From NCBI RefSeq assembly GCF_900107735.1, contig NZ_FNQV01000004.1:1-64000 (forward strand): DNA of 64,000 nt, written 5' to 3'. Origin of the DNA: Bowdeniella nasicola (GTDB taxonomy: Bacteria; Actinomycetota; Actinomycetes; Actinomycetales; Actinomycetaceae). Of the stretch, positions 40,630-49,209 are shown in pieces; position 1 is the first letter of the stretch; every line of letters begins with the position of its first letter. A model generated the notes under the pieces. It was not told the origin of the DNA and did no database searches. It saw only the letters and a program-made list of their open reading frames with translations. The position numbers and the translations under genes are program-made.

Positions 40630-41290
40630 GCTCTCTTCCACGACCGAGGACTACCTCAAGGTGATTTGGGCGCTGAGCGAATGGAGCGAGGACCCCGTCA
40701 CCATCGGCTCGCTCGCCCGCTCGCTCGGGCTGGCCCCCTCCTCGGTGTCCGAGACGATCAAGCGCCTTGCCTCCCAGGGCCTGGTCGATCACGAGCCCTA
40801 CCGCGGCATTCGCCTGTCCGAGCGCGGCGAGGCCGCCGCGGTGACGATGATCCGGCGCCACCGCGTGCTGGAGACCTACCTCGTGCGCGTCTTTGGTTAC
40901 ACCTGGGATGAGGTCCACGATGAGGCGGAGGCCCTCGAGCACGGCGCCTCCGATCGGCTCATCGACGTCATGGCGAGCGCCCTTGGCAACCCGGCCGTCG
41001 ACCCGCACGGTGATCCGATCCCGCGCGCCGACGGCTCGCTGCCCGAATGTCCCGAGCACGTCATTAGCCTCGCGGAGCTCGCCCCCGGCCGCGAGGCCGA
41101 AATCGTGCGCGTGTCCGACGCAGCGCCCGAGCTGCTGCGTTGGTGCGAAAAATCGGGTCTGACGCTCGGCGCGCAGGTGCGCGTCACCGACGTCATCGCC
41201 GCCGCCCAGCTGCTCGAGGTGGCCGTCGCCACCGCGCCCGAGCCGCTCACCCTCTCGCTCGCCGCCGCCGGCTCGATCTGGGTGCGGTAA
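40628..41290 (+). CDS. DtxR/MntR-family metal-dependent transcriptional regulator
   Basis: A 220-residue metal-sensing repressor. The winged-helix domain (TIGSLARSLGLAPSSVSETIKRLASQGLV) is followed by RHRVLETYLVRVFGYTWDEVHDEAEALEHGASDRLIDVM with the His/Glu metal ligands, and LPECPEH, which corresponds to the Cys102 region of DtxR. A C-terminal SH3/FeoA-like domain completes the usual three-domain layout. The metal (Fe2+ or Mn2+) is not decided by sequence alone. Divergent from mnhA; the Fe-S oxidoreductase gene starts directly after its stop. Confidence 0.88.
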   Translation: MLSSTTEDYLKVIWALSEWSEDPVTIGSLARSLGLAPSSVSETIKRLASQGLVDHEPYRGIRLSERGEAAAVTMIRRHRVLETYLVRVFGYTWDEVHDEAEALEHGASDRLIDVMASALGNPAVDPHGDPIPRADGSLPECPEHVISLAELAPGREAEIVRVSDAAPELLRWCEKSGLTLGAQVRVTDVIAAAQLLEVAVATAPEPLTLSLAAAGSIWVR

Positions 41291-43300
41291 ATGCTGCTCA
41301 TCGCCCTGCTTGCCACCCTCATCGGCGTCGCCGTCTTCACCTCGGGCGTCATCCGCATCGTGGCGCGGCTGCGCAAGGGGAAGGACGCCGATCGCCTCCG
41401 CCCCGTCGGCGCGCGCGCCTGGCTGACGCTCAAGGAGATCCTTGGCCACGGCCGTTTCACCCACAAGCCCGTCGTGAAAATCGCGCACTGGCTCGTCATG
41501 ATCTCGTTCCCCGCGCTGTTCCTGACGCTGCTCGCGGGCTTCTTCCAGCTCACCAACCCCGCCTTCGCGCTGCCGCTGATCGGCCAGTTCCCGCCGTATG
41601 AATGGGCTGTCGAGCTCATCGCCTGGGCGTGCCTGATCGCGATTATCGCCCTCGTCGCCATCCGGCTGAAGAACCTGCCGCGCGACCGCTCCTCGCGCTT
41701 CTTCGGCTCCAGCCAGTGGCAGGCGTTCTTCGTCGAGGGCGTCATCGGCGCCGTCGCGGTGTGCATCATCGCGCTGCGTGCCCTGGAGTACGCCTACCTG
41801 TCGGCCGCGCATCTGCCCGGCGCGAGCCTCGCCCATTTCCCGACGACGGCCTGGCTCGCCCCCACGGGCCATAGCCTCGAGGCGCTCGCCCGCGCCATCG
41901 CCATCGTCGCGCTCACCAAGATCCTCGTGTCCAACGCCTGGTTCATCGTCGTCGGCCTACAACCGACGATGGGCATTGCCTGGCACCGTTTCCTCGCGAT
42001 CGTCAACGTCTATGCGCGCCGCAACCTCGACGGCTCCCCCGCGCTCGGGCCCATCCATCCGCTTATCGTCGACGGCGTCGAACTCACGGCGGAAACGATG
42101 GAGGAGCTCGACGAGGACGCGACGCTCGGGGTGGGCAGCCCGGGCGATTTCACCTGGAAGGGGCTGCTAGATTTTTCGACGTGCACCGAGTGTGGGCGCT
42201 GCCAGGACGTGTGCCCGGCGTGGAATACCGGCAAGCCGCTCACGCCCAAGGGCCTGATTATGGACCTGCGCGATCAGACGACGGACGTCTTCGAGGCGGC
42301 GCTACAGATCGATCCGGACGTGCTGTGGAGTTGCACGACGTGCGGCGCCTGCGTGGAGATGTGCCCCGTCGACATTGAACACATCGATCACGTCACCGAT
42401 CTGCGGCGCTACCAGGTGCTCATGTCATCGGCGTTTCCGCAGGAATTCTCGCGGATGTTTCGTTCGCTGGAGACGAAGGGCAACCCGTACAACCAGAGCG
42501 CGCGCAAGCGCCTGGAGTGGGCTAAGGGGCTCGATGTCCTCGTCGCGGGCGTGGATATCGACTCGCTCGACGAGGTCGACTACCTCATGTGGGTCGGCTG
42601 CGCGGGGGCCTATGACGCGCGGGCGCGGCAGACGACGCGGGCCGTCGCGGAGCTGCTGCAGACCGCGGGCGTGCGCTTTGCGGTGCTGGGCGATGGCGAA
42701 TCGTGCACGGGCGATCCGGCGCGACGTGCCGGCAACGAGGTGCTCTACCAGATGCTCGCGGCGCAAAACGTCGAGGTGCTGAACGAACTCGGGGCGACGA
42801 AGATCGTCACGAGTTGCGCGCACTGCCTGAACACCCTGGGGCGCGAATATCCGCAGCTGGGCGGCACCTACGAGGTCGTCCACCACACGCAGCTGCTGAA
42901 CCGCCTCGTGCGCGAGGGCGCGCTGAAGCTCGCGCCACCGGAGGCCGGCACCATCACCTACCACGATCCGTGCTACCTCGGGCGCCACAACGACATCTAC
43001 CGCCCACCGCGCGAGCTCGTCGGCGACGTCGCCACCAGCGTCGTGGAGATGCCACGCCACGGCGATCGCGCCATGTGCTGCGGGGCGGGCGGCGCGCGCG
43101 TGTGGACGGAGGAAAGCATTGGCGAGCGCATCAACCAGGTGCGCGCAAAGGAAGCGGCCGACACGGGCGCCGATATCGTGGCGACGGCGTGCCCATTTTG
43201 CACGCAGATGCTCTCCGACGGCGCCGCGGCCAACGGCGATGAGATCCAGGTGCGCGACGTCGCGACCCTCATGCTCGACGCCGTGCGCCGCGCCACATGA
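41291..43300 (+). CDS. Membrane Fe-S oxidoreductase, EtfD-like (CCG-domain)
   Basis: A 669-residue protein of the type of mycobacterial Rv0338c (EtfD), which accepts electrons from electron-transfer flavoprotein during fatty-acid oxidation. The N-terminal third has about six helices, resembling a nitrate-reductase-gamma haem b subunit. Two [4Fe-4S] motifs follow: CTECGRCQDVCP from residue 298 and CTTCGACVEMCP about 50 later. The C-terminal half has two cysteine-rich domains, the second clearest in VTSCAHCLNTLGREYP and DRAMCCGAGGARVW. ATG 41291 abuts the regulator's TAA. No etfAB genes are near. Confidence 0.85.
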   Translation: MLLIALLATLIGVAVFTSGVIRIVARLRKGKDADRLRPVGARAWLTLKEILGHGRFTHKPVVKIAHWLVMISFPALFLTLLAGFFQLTNPAFALPLIGQFPPYEWAVELIAWACLIAIIALVAIRLKNLPRDRSSRFFGSSQWQAFFVEGVIGAVAVCIIALRALEYAYLSAAHLPGASLAHFPTTAWLAPTGHSLEALARAIAIVALTKILVSNAWFIVVGLQPTMGIAWHRFLAIVNVYARRNLDGSPALGPIHPLIVDGVELTAETMEELDEDATLGVGSPGDFTWKGLLDFSTCTECGRCQDVCPAWNTGKPLTPKGLIMDLRDQTTDVFEAALQIDPDVLWSCTTCGACVEMCPVDIEHIDHVTDLRRYQVLMSSAFPQEFSRMFRSLETKGNPYNQSARKRLEWAKGLDVLVAGVDIDSLDEVDYLMWVGCAGAYDARARQTTRAVAELLQTAGVRFAVLGDGESCTGDPARRAGNEVLYQMLAAQNVEVLNELGATKIVTSCAHCLNTLGREYPQLGGTYEVVHHTQLLNRLVREGALKLAPPEAGTITYHDPCYLGRHNDIYRPPRELVGDVATSVVEMPRHGDRAMCCGAGGARVWTEESIGERINQVRAKEAADTGADIVATACPFCTQMLSDGAAANGDEIQVRDVATLMLDAVRRAT

Positions 43301-44643
43301 CCTGGCAGCGCCGCCCGGAGGTTACGGCGGCTCGTCGTCGCTCGGTCACAACGCTTGCCGCCTCCCAGGTCCTGTCCTCGCTGGCCATCGGCGTTGGCCC
43401 ATCGGTGGGCGTGCTGCTCGCGGCCGAGGTCACGCATTCGGAGGCGTGGGCCGGTATTGCGCGCGCGTCCATGACGATCGGCGCGGCGCTCGTTGCCATG
43501 CCGCTCGCAGCCCTTGCCGCCAGTCGCGGCCGGCGCGCGGCGCTGGGACTCGCCTTTAGCGTCGCGACGTTGGGGGCGGGCCTCGTCGCCCTATCTGCGC
43601 AGTTCACCTCTGCGCCGCTGTTCGTCGCGGGGATGCTCGCGATGGGCTTCGGCACGGCCGCGGGCCTGCAGGCCCGATTCGCGGGCGCCGACCTGGCCGA
43701 GCCGGATCGCCGCGCCCGCACCCTCTCGCTCGTCGTGTGGGCCGGCACGGTGGGAGCCGTCCTCGGCCCCTCGCTCGCCGAGCCCGGGGCGGCGTTCGGC
43801 GGCGTCTTCGGCTGGCATCCGTTCGCGGGAGCCTTCGCGATCGCCGCGCTGCTAGCCGCCCTGACGACCGTGCTCATCGTCGTCTTCCTGCGCCCCGATC
43901 CGCTCTTGCTCGCCCAGCGCTTCGAAGCCGCCGCTGCCGCCGCCCCTACGACCCAAGCCACGCCGGCTCAGGCTGCCTCCGCCACCCAAGCTGCTGCCCC
44001 CACCCGAGCCACAGCCACTCACGCCCAGCGCCGCTGGGCCTTCGCCCCCGCTTGGCGCGCAATCGCGCATGTCCCCGCCGCGCGCGACGCCCTCATCGCG
44101 CAGGTCCTTGCCCACCTCGTCATGGTCTCGATCATGACCATGACGCCCGTCCACCTGCACCACGGCGACCACGGCCTCGGCGTCATCGGCGTCATCATCT
44201 CGCTGCACGTCGCGGGCATGTGGGCCTTCGCGCCGCTGTTTGGCTGGGGCTCGGACCGCCTGGGCGCGCGTCGCATGATCCTCATCGGCGCGGCCATCCA
44301 GCTGCTCTCGTGCGTGATCGCCTTCATTTGGGCGGGCGCCATGCTCGGCGTCGCAATCGCGCTCTTCCTCCTGGGCTTCGGCTGGTCAGCCATCACCGTG
44401 CCCGCGGCCGCCATGCTCACCCACGCGGTCGCACCCGCGCAGCGCCCCTACGTCCAGGGCTTCGGCGACTTCTCGATGAACGCCGTCGCAGCCTTCGGCG
44501 CAGCGATTTCCGGGCCCGTCATGGCCTACACGAATTTTTCCGCGCTCGCCGCCATCGGCGCCCTCGCGATCCTGCCGGTTATTGGATATCGACGAGGAAC
44601 CCGTCATCATCCGCGACGACGCCGGGCGCGAGCGCCACAATAG
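43297..44643 (+). CDS. MFS transporter with an Ala/Thr-rich central loop
   Basis: A 448-residue 12-helix transporter of unknown substrate. MFS motif A-like loops are ALAASRGRRAAL and FGWGSDRLGARRMIL. Between helices 6 and 7 there is a low-complexity loop (residues about 205-245, built of Ala, Thr, Gln and Pro). It starts within the upstream stop (ATGA), making it the third gene of the dtxR-type operon. Its C-terminus (RRGTRHHPRRRRARAPQ) is very basic and runs 65 nt into the convergent gene, so the native stop may have been lost or the tail is read-through. Confidence 0.8.
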   Translation: MTWQRRPEVTAARRRSVTTLAASQVLSSLAIGVGPSVGVLLAAEVTHSEAWAGIARASMTIGAALVAMPLAALAASRGRRAALGLAFSVATLGAGLVALSAQFTSAPLFVAGMLAMGFGTAAGLQARFAGADLAEPDRRARTLSLVVWAGTVGAVLGPSLAEPGAAFGGVFGWHPFAGAFAIAALLAALTTVLIVVFLRPDPLLLAQRFEAAAAAAPTTQATPAQAASATQAAAPTRATATHAQRRWAFAPAWRAIAHVPAARDALIAQVLAHLVMVSIMTMTPVHLHHGDHGLGVIGVIISLHVAGMWAFAPLFGWGSDRLGARRMILIGAAIQLLSCVIAFIWAGAMLGVAIALFLLGFGWSAITVPAAAMLTHAVAPAQRPYVQGFGDFSMNAVAAFGAAISGPVMAYTNFSALAAIGALAILPVIGYRRGTRHHPRRRRARAPQ

Positions 44644-45445
44644 CGCGGCAGGCCGCTTCGATGACGCGCGCCGCCGCGGACCGCTCGCGCCGCTGCGCGA
44701 GACTCAACTGCCGCAGATCCTCGTTCTCGGCAATGAAGCGCACGGCGTAGGCGACGGCACCGCCCGCCGCCCAGTCAAATGCCGCGATCGAGGGCGGCAA
44801 AAACTCCTCGGCCTGCACCTCGATGCTAATCTGCCCCCCGGCGATCGGCGCATAGATGCTGTACGCATCGAGCACGACGTCCTCGGCCAGCTCATAGCTG
44901 TCGGCATCCTGCAGCGAGCTGTGCGCACCCGCAAGAATCGGCGCGAGTCGCGCATCCAGCGTGTCCGGATCGAGCCAGATCGGCGAATACACGCTCAAGT
45001 CTGGCCGCTCGTCGGGATCGGGCACGACGATCGACCCGCCCGCGAGAACGAGCGCTCCCCCAAGCCGCCTCGCCGCTGCCCGGAAGAAATCTAGCGCCCG
45101 CGCCTCCTCGCCCTGGGGCAGCCCCTCGGGGTAGGCGTCCCAGACGGGATCGATGCCCGCGAGCTCGCTGGGCAGCGCCGCTCCCCGATCGGGCGGCACG
45201 TGGGCGACGAAAGCGGAATGCGCCCAGGCCGGAATATCGAGTTCGCGCCGGATCTCACTCGCCAAGCCGTAGGCGCCCGAGATGCTGTAGTCGGCCGCGA
45301 GCGCGAACGTGTACTCGTCTTGCGGATAGACGTCCGGGAAGTAGGACGCCGCGAGCGCATGGATGTCCGCGTAGCTCAGGCCCTCGGGCACTACCAGGAT
45401 GTGGTGGGCGCGCGCCGCGGCGAGCGCGAGCTGCAGATCCGCCAC
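44579..45445 (-). CDS. Hypothetical protein coupled to dcd
   Basis: A 288-residue soluble protein starting with GTG at 45445, 3 nt after the dcd stop. It has an AARAHHILVVPEGLSYADI start, an acidic composition, and a helical C-terminus (LSLAQRRERSAAARVIEAACRAIVALAPG). I do not recognise a family. The 3' end overlaps the MFS gene by 65 nt on the other strand. Confidence 0.62.
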   Translation of the reverse strand: MADLQLALAAARAHHILVVPEGLSYADIHALAASYFPDVYPQDEYTFALAADYSISGAYGLASEIRRELDIPAWAHSAFVAHVPPDRGAALPSELAGIDPVWDAYPEGLPQGEEARALDFFRAAARRLGGALVLAGGSIVVPDPDERPDLSVYSPIWLDPDTLDARLAPILAGAHSSLQDADSYELAEDVVLDAYSIYAPIAGGQISIEVQAEEFLPPSIAAFDWAAGGAVAYAVRFIAENEDLRQLSLAQRRERSAAARVIEAACRAIVALAPGVVADDDGFLVDIQ

Positions 45446-45448
45446 AGC

Positions 45449-46030
45449 CTAATCCCCGACGCGGATGCGCGAAAACCCGAGGTGGGAGCGGCTCGCGGTC
45501 GGTCCGCGTTGCCCCTGGTAGCGTGACCCGCTAGCGCCGGCGCCGTAGGGCCGCTCCGCGGGCGAGGTGAGCCGGAAGAAGCAGAACTGCCCGATCTTCA
45601 TCCCCGGGTAGAGCCGAATCGGCATCGTCGCCGTATTCGACAGCTCGAGCGTCACGTGCCCCGAAAACCCGGGATCGATGAACCCGGCCGTGGAATGCGT
45701 CAGCAACCCCAGCCGCCCCAGCGAGGACTTACCCTCCAGCCGCGCCGCGATATCGTCGGGCAGCGTCAGGTACTCGTGCGTACTGCCGAGCACGAACTCC
45801 CCGGGATGCAGGACGAACGGCTCGTCACCCCCGACGTCAACGAAGCGCGTCAGGCCCTCCTGCTCCTCGGCCGGGTCGATGACCGAGTATTTGTGATTGT
45901 CAAAAAGCCGGAAGTACCGGTCGAGCCGCACATCAATCGACGCCGGCTGAATCATGTCGCGGTCCAACGGGTCGAGTTTGATGCGCGCAGTATCGATTTC
46001 ACGGCGGATGTCACGATCGGAGAGAAGCAC
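45449..46030 (-). CDS. dcd: dCTP deaminase (possibly bifunctional, dUMP-forming)
   Basis: A 193-residue homotrimeric nucleotide enzyme turning dCTP into dUTP, or directly into dUMP as in Mycobacterium, for thymidylate synthesis. It has [49 protein letters not shown] (active-site Ser-Ser-x-x-R region), [20 protein letters not shown] with catalytic Glu, and [11 protein letters not shown] 46030 gives the family N-terminus (LLSDRDI) and has CAGAAT 6 nt upstream; the open frame to 46414 is antisense to the AMIN-like gene. Confidence 0.93.
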   Translation of the reverse strand: MLLSDRDIRREIDTARIKLDPLDRDMIQPASIDVRLDRYFRLFDNHKYSVIDPAEEQEGLTRFVDVGGDEPFVLHPGEFVLGSTHEYLTLPDDIAARLEGKSSLGRLGLLTHSTAGFIDPGFSGHVTLELSNTATMPIRLYPGMKIGQFCFFRLTSPAERPYGAGASGSRYQGQRGPTASRSHLGFSRIRVGD

Positions 46031-46036
46031 GTTTCG

Positions 46037-46042
46037 ATTCTG
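46037..46042 (-). promoter_or_regulatory. -10 box CAGAAT of a probable leaderless promoter (dcd)
   Basis: CAGAAT on the minus strand, 6 nt, then the GTG at 46030. It supports the GTG as start. Confidence 0.4.
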
Positions 46043-46066
46043 CCATCTCGACGCGAAAAGGTCCGC

Positions 46067-46072
46067 TATCGT
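46067..46072 (+). promoter_or_regulatory. -10 box TATCGT of a probable leaderless promoter (AMIN-like lipoprotein)
   Basis: TATCGT, 7 nt of C-rich sequence, then the ATG at 46080; no ribosome-binding site. Confidence 0.45.
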
Positions 46073-46079
46073 CGCCCCC

Positions 46080-46721
46080 ATGAAACGCTGGACCATCATC
46101 GCCGCAGCAGCCCTCCTCGCGGGATGCAATGCCACCGAAACCACCCCAGCTACCGAAACCACCCCAGCCGAGACCTCCCCCGCCACCGAAACCACCCCAG
46201 CCGAGACGTCCCCCGCTACCGAAACTACGCCCCCAGCAGAGACTTCCCCAACCGACGAGACCGCACCAGCCAACGATCCGTTCCAGGCCGCACCGCTTAA
46301 GGGCAACGACTTCCCCGCACTGAACACCTCCCGCCTCATCACCGACATCCGCGCCGGCGAGCACGACGACTTCGCCCGCCTCGTCATCGAACTCTCCGAG
46401 GACGCGAGCGGCAAGGAGGACGCGTCGGTCGGCTACTCCCTCGACTACGTCACCGAGGCGATCTCCGACGGCAAGGGCGAGCCCATCAAGGTCACGGGCG
46501 AGAAGATCCTCGACATTCGCCTCTCCGGCATTCTCATGCCCGAAGAAGCAAAGACGCGGCCCTTCGGCGAGGTTCCCGGCACCGAAACCTTCACCCAGAT
46601 CGAATCCGTCGGCCCGTTCGAGGGCATGAGCCAGATCGTCATCGGCCTCACCCACGAGGGCCCCGTGCGGGTCACGGAACTGACAGACCCCTACCGCCTC
46701 GTCATCGACGTCGAGAAGTAA
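46080..46721 (+). CDS. AMIN-like domain lipoprotein
   Basis: A 213-residue exported lipoprotein: [16 protein letters not shown] is a short signal with lipobox LAGC. Residues about 17-65 are a linker of [11 protein letters not shown] repeats, probably glycosylated or disordered. The C-terminal domain ([54 protein letters not shown]) matches the AMIN-like beta-domain that occurs in wall-associated proteins. Divergent from dcd. Confidence 0.8.
   Translation: MKRWTIIAAAALLAGCNATETTPATETTPAETSPATETTPAETSPATETTPPAETSPTDETAPANDPFQAAPLKGNDFPALNTSRLITDIRAGEHDDFARLVIELSEDASGKEDASVGYSLDYVTEAISDGKGEPIKVTGEKILDIRLSGILMPEEAKTRPFGEVPGTETFTQIESVGPFEGMSQIVIGLTHEGPVRVTELTDPYRLVIDVEK
46128..46255 (+). repeat. 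Imperfect tandem repeat coding the Thr/Pro-rich linker
   Basis: Units of ACCGAAACCACCCCAGCC and variants, encoding T-E-T-T-P-A and A-E-T-S-P-A. The unit length is a multiple of 3, so copy number can vary in frame. Confidence 0.7.
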
Positions 46722-46755
46722 TTTCCGCCAGCACCCGCTATACTTGACGACGCAC

Positions 46756-46829
46756 GCGGGTGTAGTTCAATGGTAGAACTCCAGCTTCCCAAGCTGGTAG
46801 CGCGGGTTCGATTCCCGTCACCCGCTCCA
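46756..46829 (+). tRNA. tRNA-Gly (anticodon CCC)
   Basis: A full cloverleaf: acceptor GCGGGTG pairs with CACCCGC, D-arm TAGTTCAATGGTAGAAC, anticodon stem CCAGC/GCTGG around TTCCCAA (anticodon CCC, reading GGG), T-arm GCGGGTTCGATTCCCGT, discriminator T and an encoded CCA (46827-46829). Confidence 0.95.
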
Positions 46830-46866
46830 TGTCCCGCGTCATCGATGGCGTGGGACATTACTTTTT
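46829..46866 (+). terminator. Rho-independent terminator after tRNA-Gly
   Basis: ATGTCCC and GGGACAT form the base of a long hairpin (46829-46858) that continues inward with GC and wobble pairs to a TCGA loop; TTACTTTTT follows. Confidence 0.8.
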
Positions 46867-46969
46867 GGGCGTGGCTGAACCCTCCAAATCTCGCGGCCCG
46901 TTGTCCCACCCGCACGCCCTCGAATGGCGCTAATGTGAGAGCTAAGCGTTGATTTACTGAGGGGCAACT

Positions 46970-47965
46970 ATGAAACGCGGCGTCCGCACCGGGGTCGTCA
47001 TCACGACCGCTGTCATCGTCTCACTTATCGGCGCACTGGTCGCCGGCTACTTCATCCGCGACCACCTGGCGAAAACGACGTACGGCCCGCAAGGCCGGGT
47101 CGAAAGCTATCTCGCGGCGCTCGTCGAGGGCCGCGCCACGGACGCGATCGCGCTGCTCGATCCGGACGTCACCAGCGCCGAACGTGTCCTCCTCACCGAC
47201 GAGGTCTACCGCTCCGCCGACATCCGGCCCACCGGCTACGAGATCCTCGACGTGCGCATCGGGGAGAAAACCGCGACCGTCGACGCCTCCCTGACGATGG
47301 ACGCCAAGCGCTATCCCGTCGCCTTCGAACTGCGCAAGAGCGGCACGGTCAATATCTTCTTCGACGACTGGACGCTCACGAGCGGGCCGCGCCAGTCAGT
47401 CCAGGTCAGCGGCGCCGCCACCGCGTCGCGCGTCAACGGCGCCCAGGTCAATCTCACGAGCGTCGCTGTCTCCGACGTGCTCGCCGTCCTGCCCGGCAGC
47501 TATATCTTCGATGCGCCCAAGGGCACGGACTACCTCAGCTTCGGCTCGCCGCAAACCGTCGTCGTCGTGCCCGGCGCGGCGCCCGCAGAGGTGGCGTTTT
47601 ACCAGTCCTGGACGCCGGCCGCCAGCACCGACGCCATCGCCCAGGTCAACGAGCGCATCGCCACGTGCATGACGTCCAACAAGTTCCACCCCGCGGGCTG
47701 CGAGAACGTCCTAGCGATGACCGACCCGGGCTATGCCGTCACCGCGATCGAGCGGCGCTGGCTGCGGGAGCCCGCCATCTCCTTCGACGACGGCGTCGTG
47801 CTCATCGACGGCGGCGAGATGAAGATCGACTACAAGTGGCGCTGGAGCGAGGACGATACCTGGGAGCCGGATCACCGCTCCTATTCGCACGTCTTCGAGA
47901 TGATCGAGGTTCCCGTCACGATCGGCGACGACGGCACGCTCGCGCTGGACTTTTCCGCCTTCTAG
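46970..47965 (+). CDS. Membrane-anchored extracellular protein of unknown function
   Basis: A 331-residue protein with one N-terminal helix (VVITTAVIVSLIGALVAGYF) and a large outside domain. The first part (VESYLAALVEGRATDAIALLD) resembles small NTF2-like/DUF4878 domains used as extracytoplasmic folds, followed by beta-rich segments and one Cys pair (TCMTSNKFHPAGC). The function is unknown. ATG 46970 follows GAGGGGC. Its stop codon shares CTAG with the convergent disrupted gene. Confidence 0.72.
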   Translation: MKRGVRTGVVITTAVIVSLIGALVAGYFIRDHLAKTTYGPQGRVESYLAALVEGRATDAIALLDPDVTSAERVLLTDEVYRSADIRPTGYEILDVRIGEKTATVDASLTMDAKRYPVAFELRKSGTVNIFFDDWTLTSGPRQSVQVSGAATASRVNGAQVNLTSVAVSDVLAVLPGSYIFDAPKGTDYLSFGSPQTVVVVPGAAPAEVAFYQSWTPAASTDAIAQVNERIATCMTSNKFHPAGCENVLAMTDPGYAVTAIERRWLREPAISFDDGVVLIDGGEMKIDYKWRWSEDDTWEPDHRSYSHVFEMIEVPVTIGDDGTLALDFSAF

Positions 47966-48649
47966 TCCGCATACGGCAGCACCGCGAGCGGCGAGCCGAT
48001 AGGCACGGTCTCCTGCTCGAAGACCTCCAGCTGATCGGGCAGCACGAGCAGGCAGATGTGCACGGCAAGCAGCGCGCCGTCGGCATCGACGGCCTCCACG
48101 ACCGGGAACTGGCCGTCGTCGCACATGACGATCACGATCTGCCCGTCGATGTTGGCAAGCCCGTCGGCCGCGAGGAGCGGATCGATGTAATCCTCGGCCA
48201 GCTCGGTTTCGACGTCGGTAAACATGACGATGCCGTCGTCGACGGACAGCGCGCGGAAGCCGCCGGGCCCCAGGCCATAGGCGAGCTCATAGTGGTCGAC
48301 GGTGCCGTCGGCGACGTGGATAGGCGACGTGCTCCTCGGCCAGGGTGGCGCGCACCTCGTAATCGCCCGGCGGCACGTCGAAGCCGATGGGTGTGCCACC
48401 GCCCCAGGCGCCGACGGTGCCGGACCACGTGTGCAGCGTGCCGAGCGAGGTGGCGCCGGTCAGCTGCGGGAAGGCGCCCGGGCCGAAGATGACGGGGCTC
48501 GCGCCGCCCTCGAGCCGCGGCGAGACGGCCCGCACCCCCGCTGGCGGCCGTCCCAGGCGGTACGTGCTGTGGGCGGGCCGGCCGCGCCTGAGCCGCAGCA
48601 CCGCCACAATGGCTATCGCGACCAGCCCTATGATCGTGAGCGTTTCCAT
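47962..48649 (-). pseudogene. Disrupted membrane-anchored protein (frameshift)
   Basis: A gene split into two frames. The first, from ATG 48649 (GGAGG upstream), encodes a membrane helix (TLTIIGLVAIAIVAVLRL) and a domain with VIFGPGAFPQLTGATSLGT and GGTPIGFDVPPGDYEVRATLAEEH; near 48330-48320 the coding sense jumps to another frame, continuing IHVADGTVDHYELAYGLGPGG to the stop at 47962. Joining the halves requires a net change of 1-2 bases. The protein family is unknown. A real mutation or a sequence error cannot be told apart here. Confidence 0.7.
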
Positions 48650-48756
48650 GACTGCCTCCAAGAATCCGAGAAACCTCATCCCGCGAGCATCGAAGCCCGC
48701 GGGCCGCGGCACCTACCACTCCTAGGCCAGAAGAACCTGATGCGAAAGGGACATCA

Positions 48757-49161
48757 TGTTTACTGCTTCTACCTCCATCACCCGCGACGCCGGCATGAAA
48801 GTCGAATGCGAAGCCCGCGGCAAGACGATCATCCTGGACGAGCCGCCCTCGCTCGGCGGCACCGACTTCGGCATGCGCTGCTGAGCGCCCTCGGCGCGTG
48901 CAAGTGCATCGTCGCGAAAGCCTTCGCCCCCAGCACGGCATCAACCTCACCTCAATCCGCATCGAGCTCGATCCCGACGGGTTCCTTGGCAAGAATCCCG
49001 ACGCGAAGATCGGCTTTTCGACGATCACCGAGCGGTTCTACATTGAGGCCGATAACACCGAAGAGGAGCTCGAGGCGTCCCTCGACTTCATGGAGACGCA
49101 CTGCCCGGTGATGGACACGCTCGTCAACGCGCCAACCTTTGTGCGGGAGTTACATCGCTAA
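48757..49161 (+). pseudogene. OsmC-family protein, disrupted by two small deletions
   Basis: OsmC/Ohr-type proteins reduce organic peroxides with two cysteines. The N-terminus (MFTASTSITRDAGMKVECEA...LDEPPSLGGTDFGM) stops at 48882 after a deletion that, by comparison with the family (G-M-N-P-V-E-x-L-L), appears to have removed about 13 bases; LLSALGACKCIVAKAFA resumes in another frame; a further single-base loss in the next codons shifts to the frame of QHGINLTSIRIELDPDGF, which runs to 49161. Both Cys regions can be recognised only across frames (GACKC and ETHCPVMDTL). Confidence 0.8.
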
Positions 49162-49164
49162 GAT
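49159..49164 (+). promoter_or_regulatory. Probable -10 box TAAGAT of tdh-kbl
   Basis: TAAGAT 45 nt upstream of the tdh ATG, overlapping the end of the OsmC pseudogene. It would give a leader with the TAGGAG ribosome-binding site at 49200-49205. Confidence 0.35.
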
Positions 49165-49209
49165 AGTGACCGGCGAGCCGACACGCGGCCCGCGCACGTT
49201 AGGAGCATC

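Noticed and set aside
46770-46952. A 60-codon frame starting inside tRNA-Gly
   Set aside because: It covers the tRNA and its terminator hairpin; no ribosome-binding site and no protein-like sequence.
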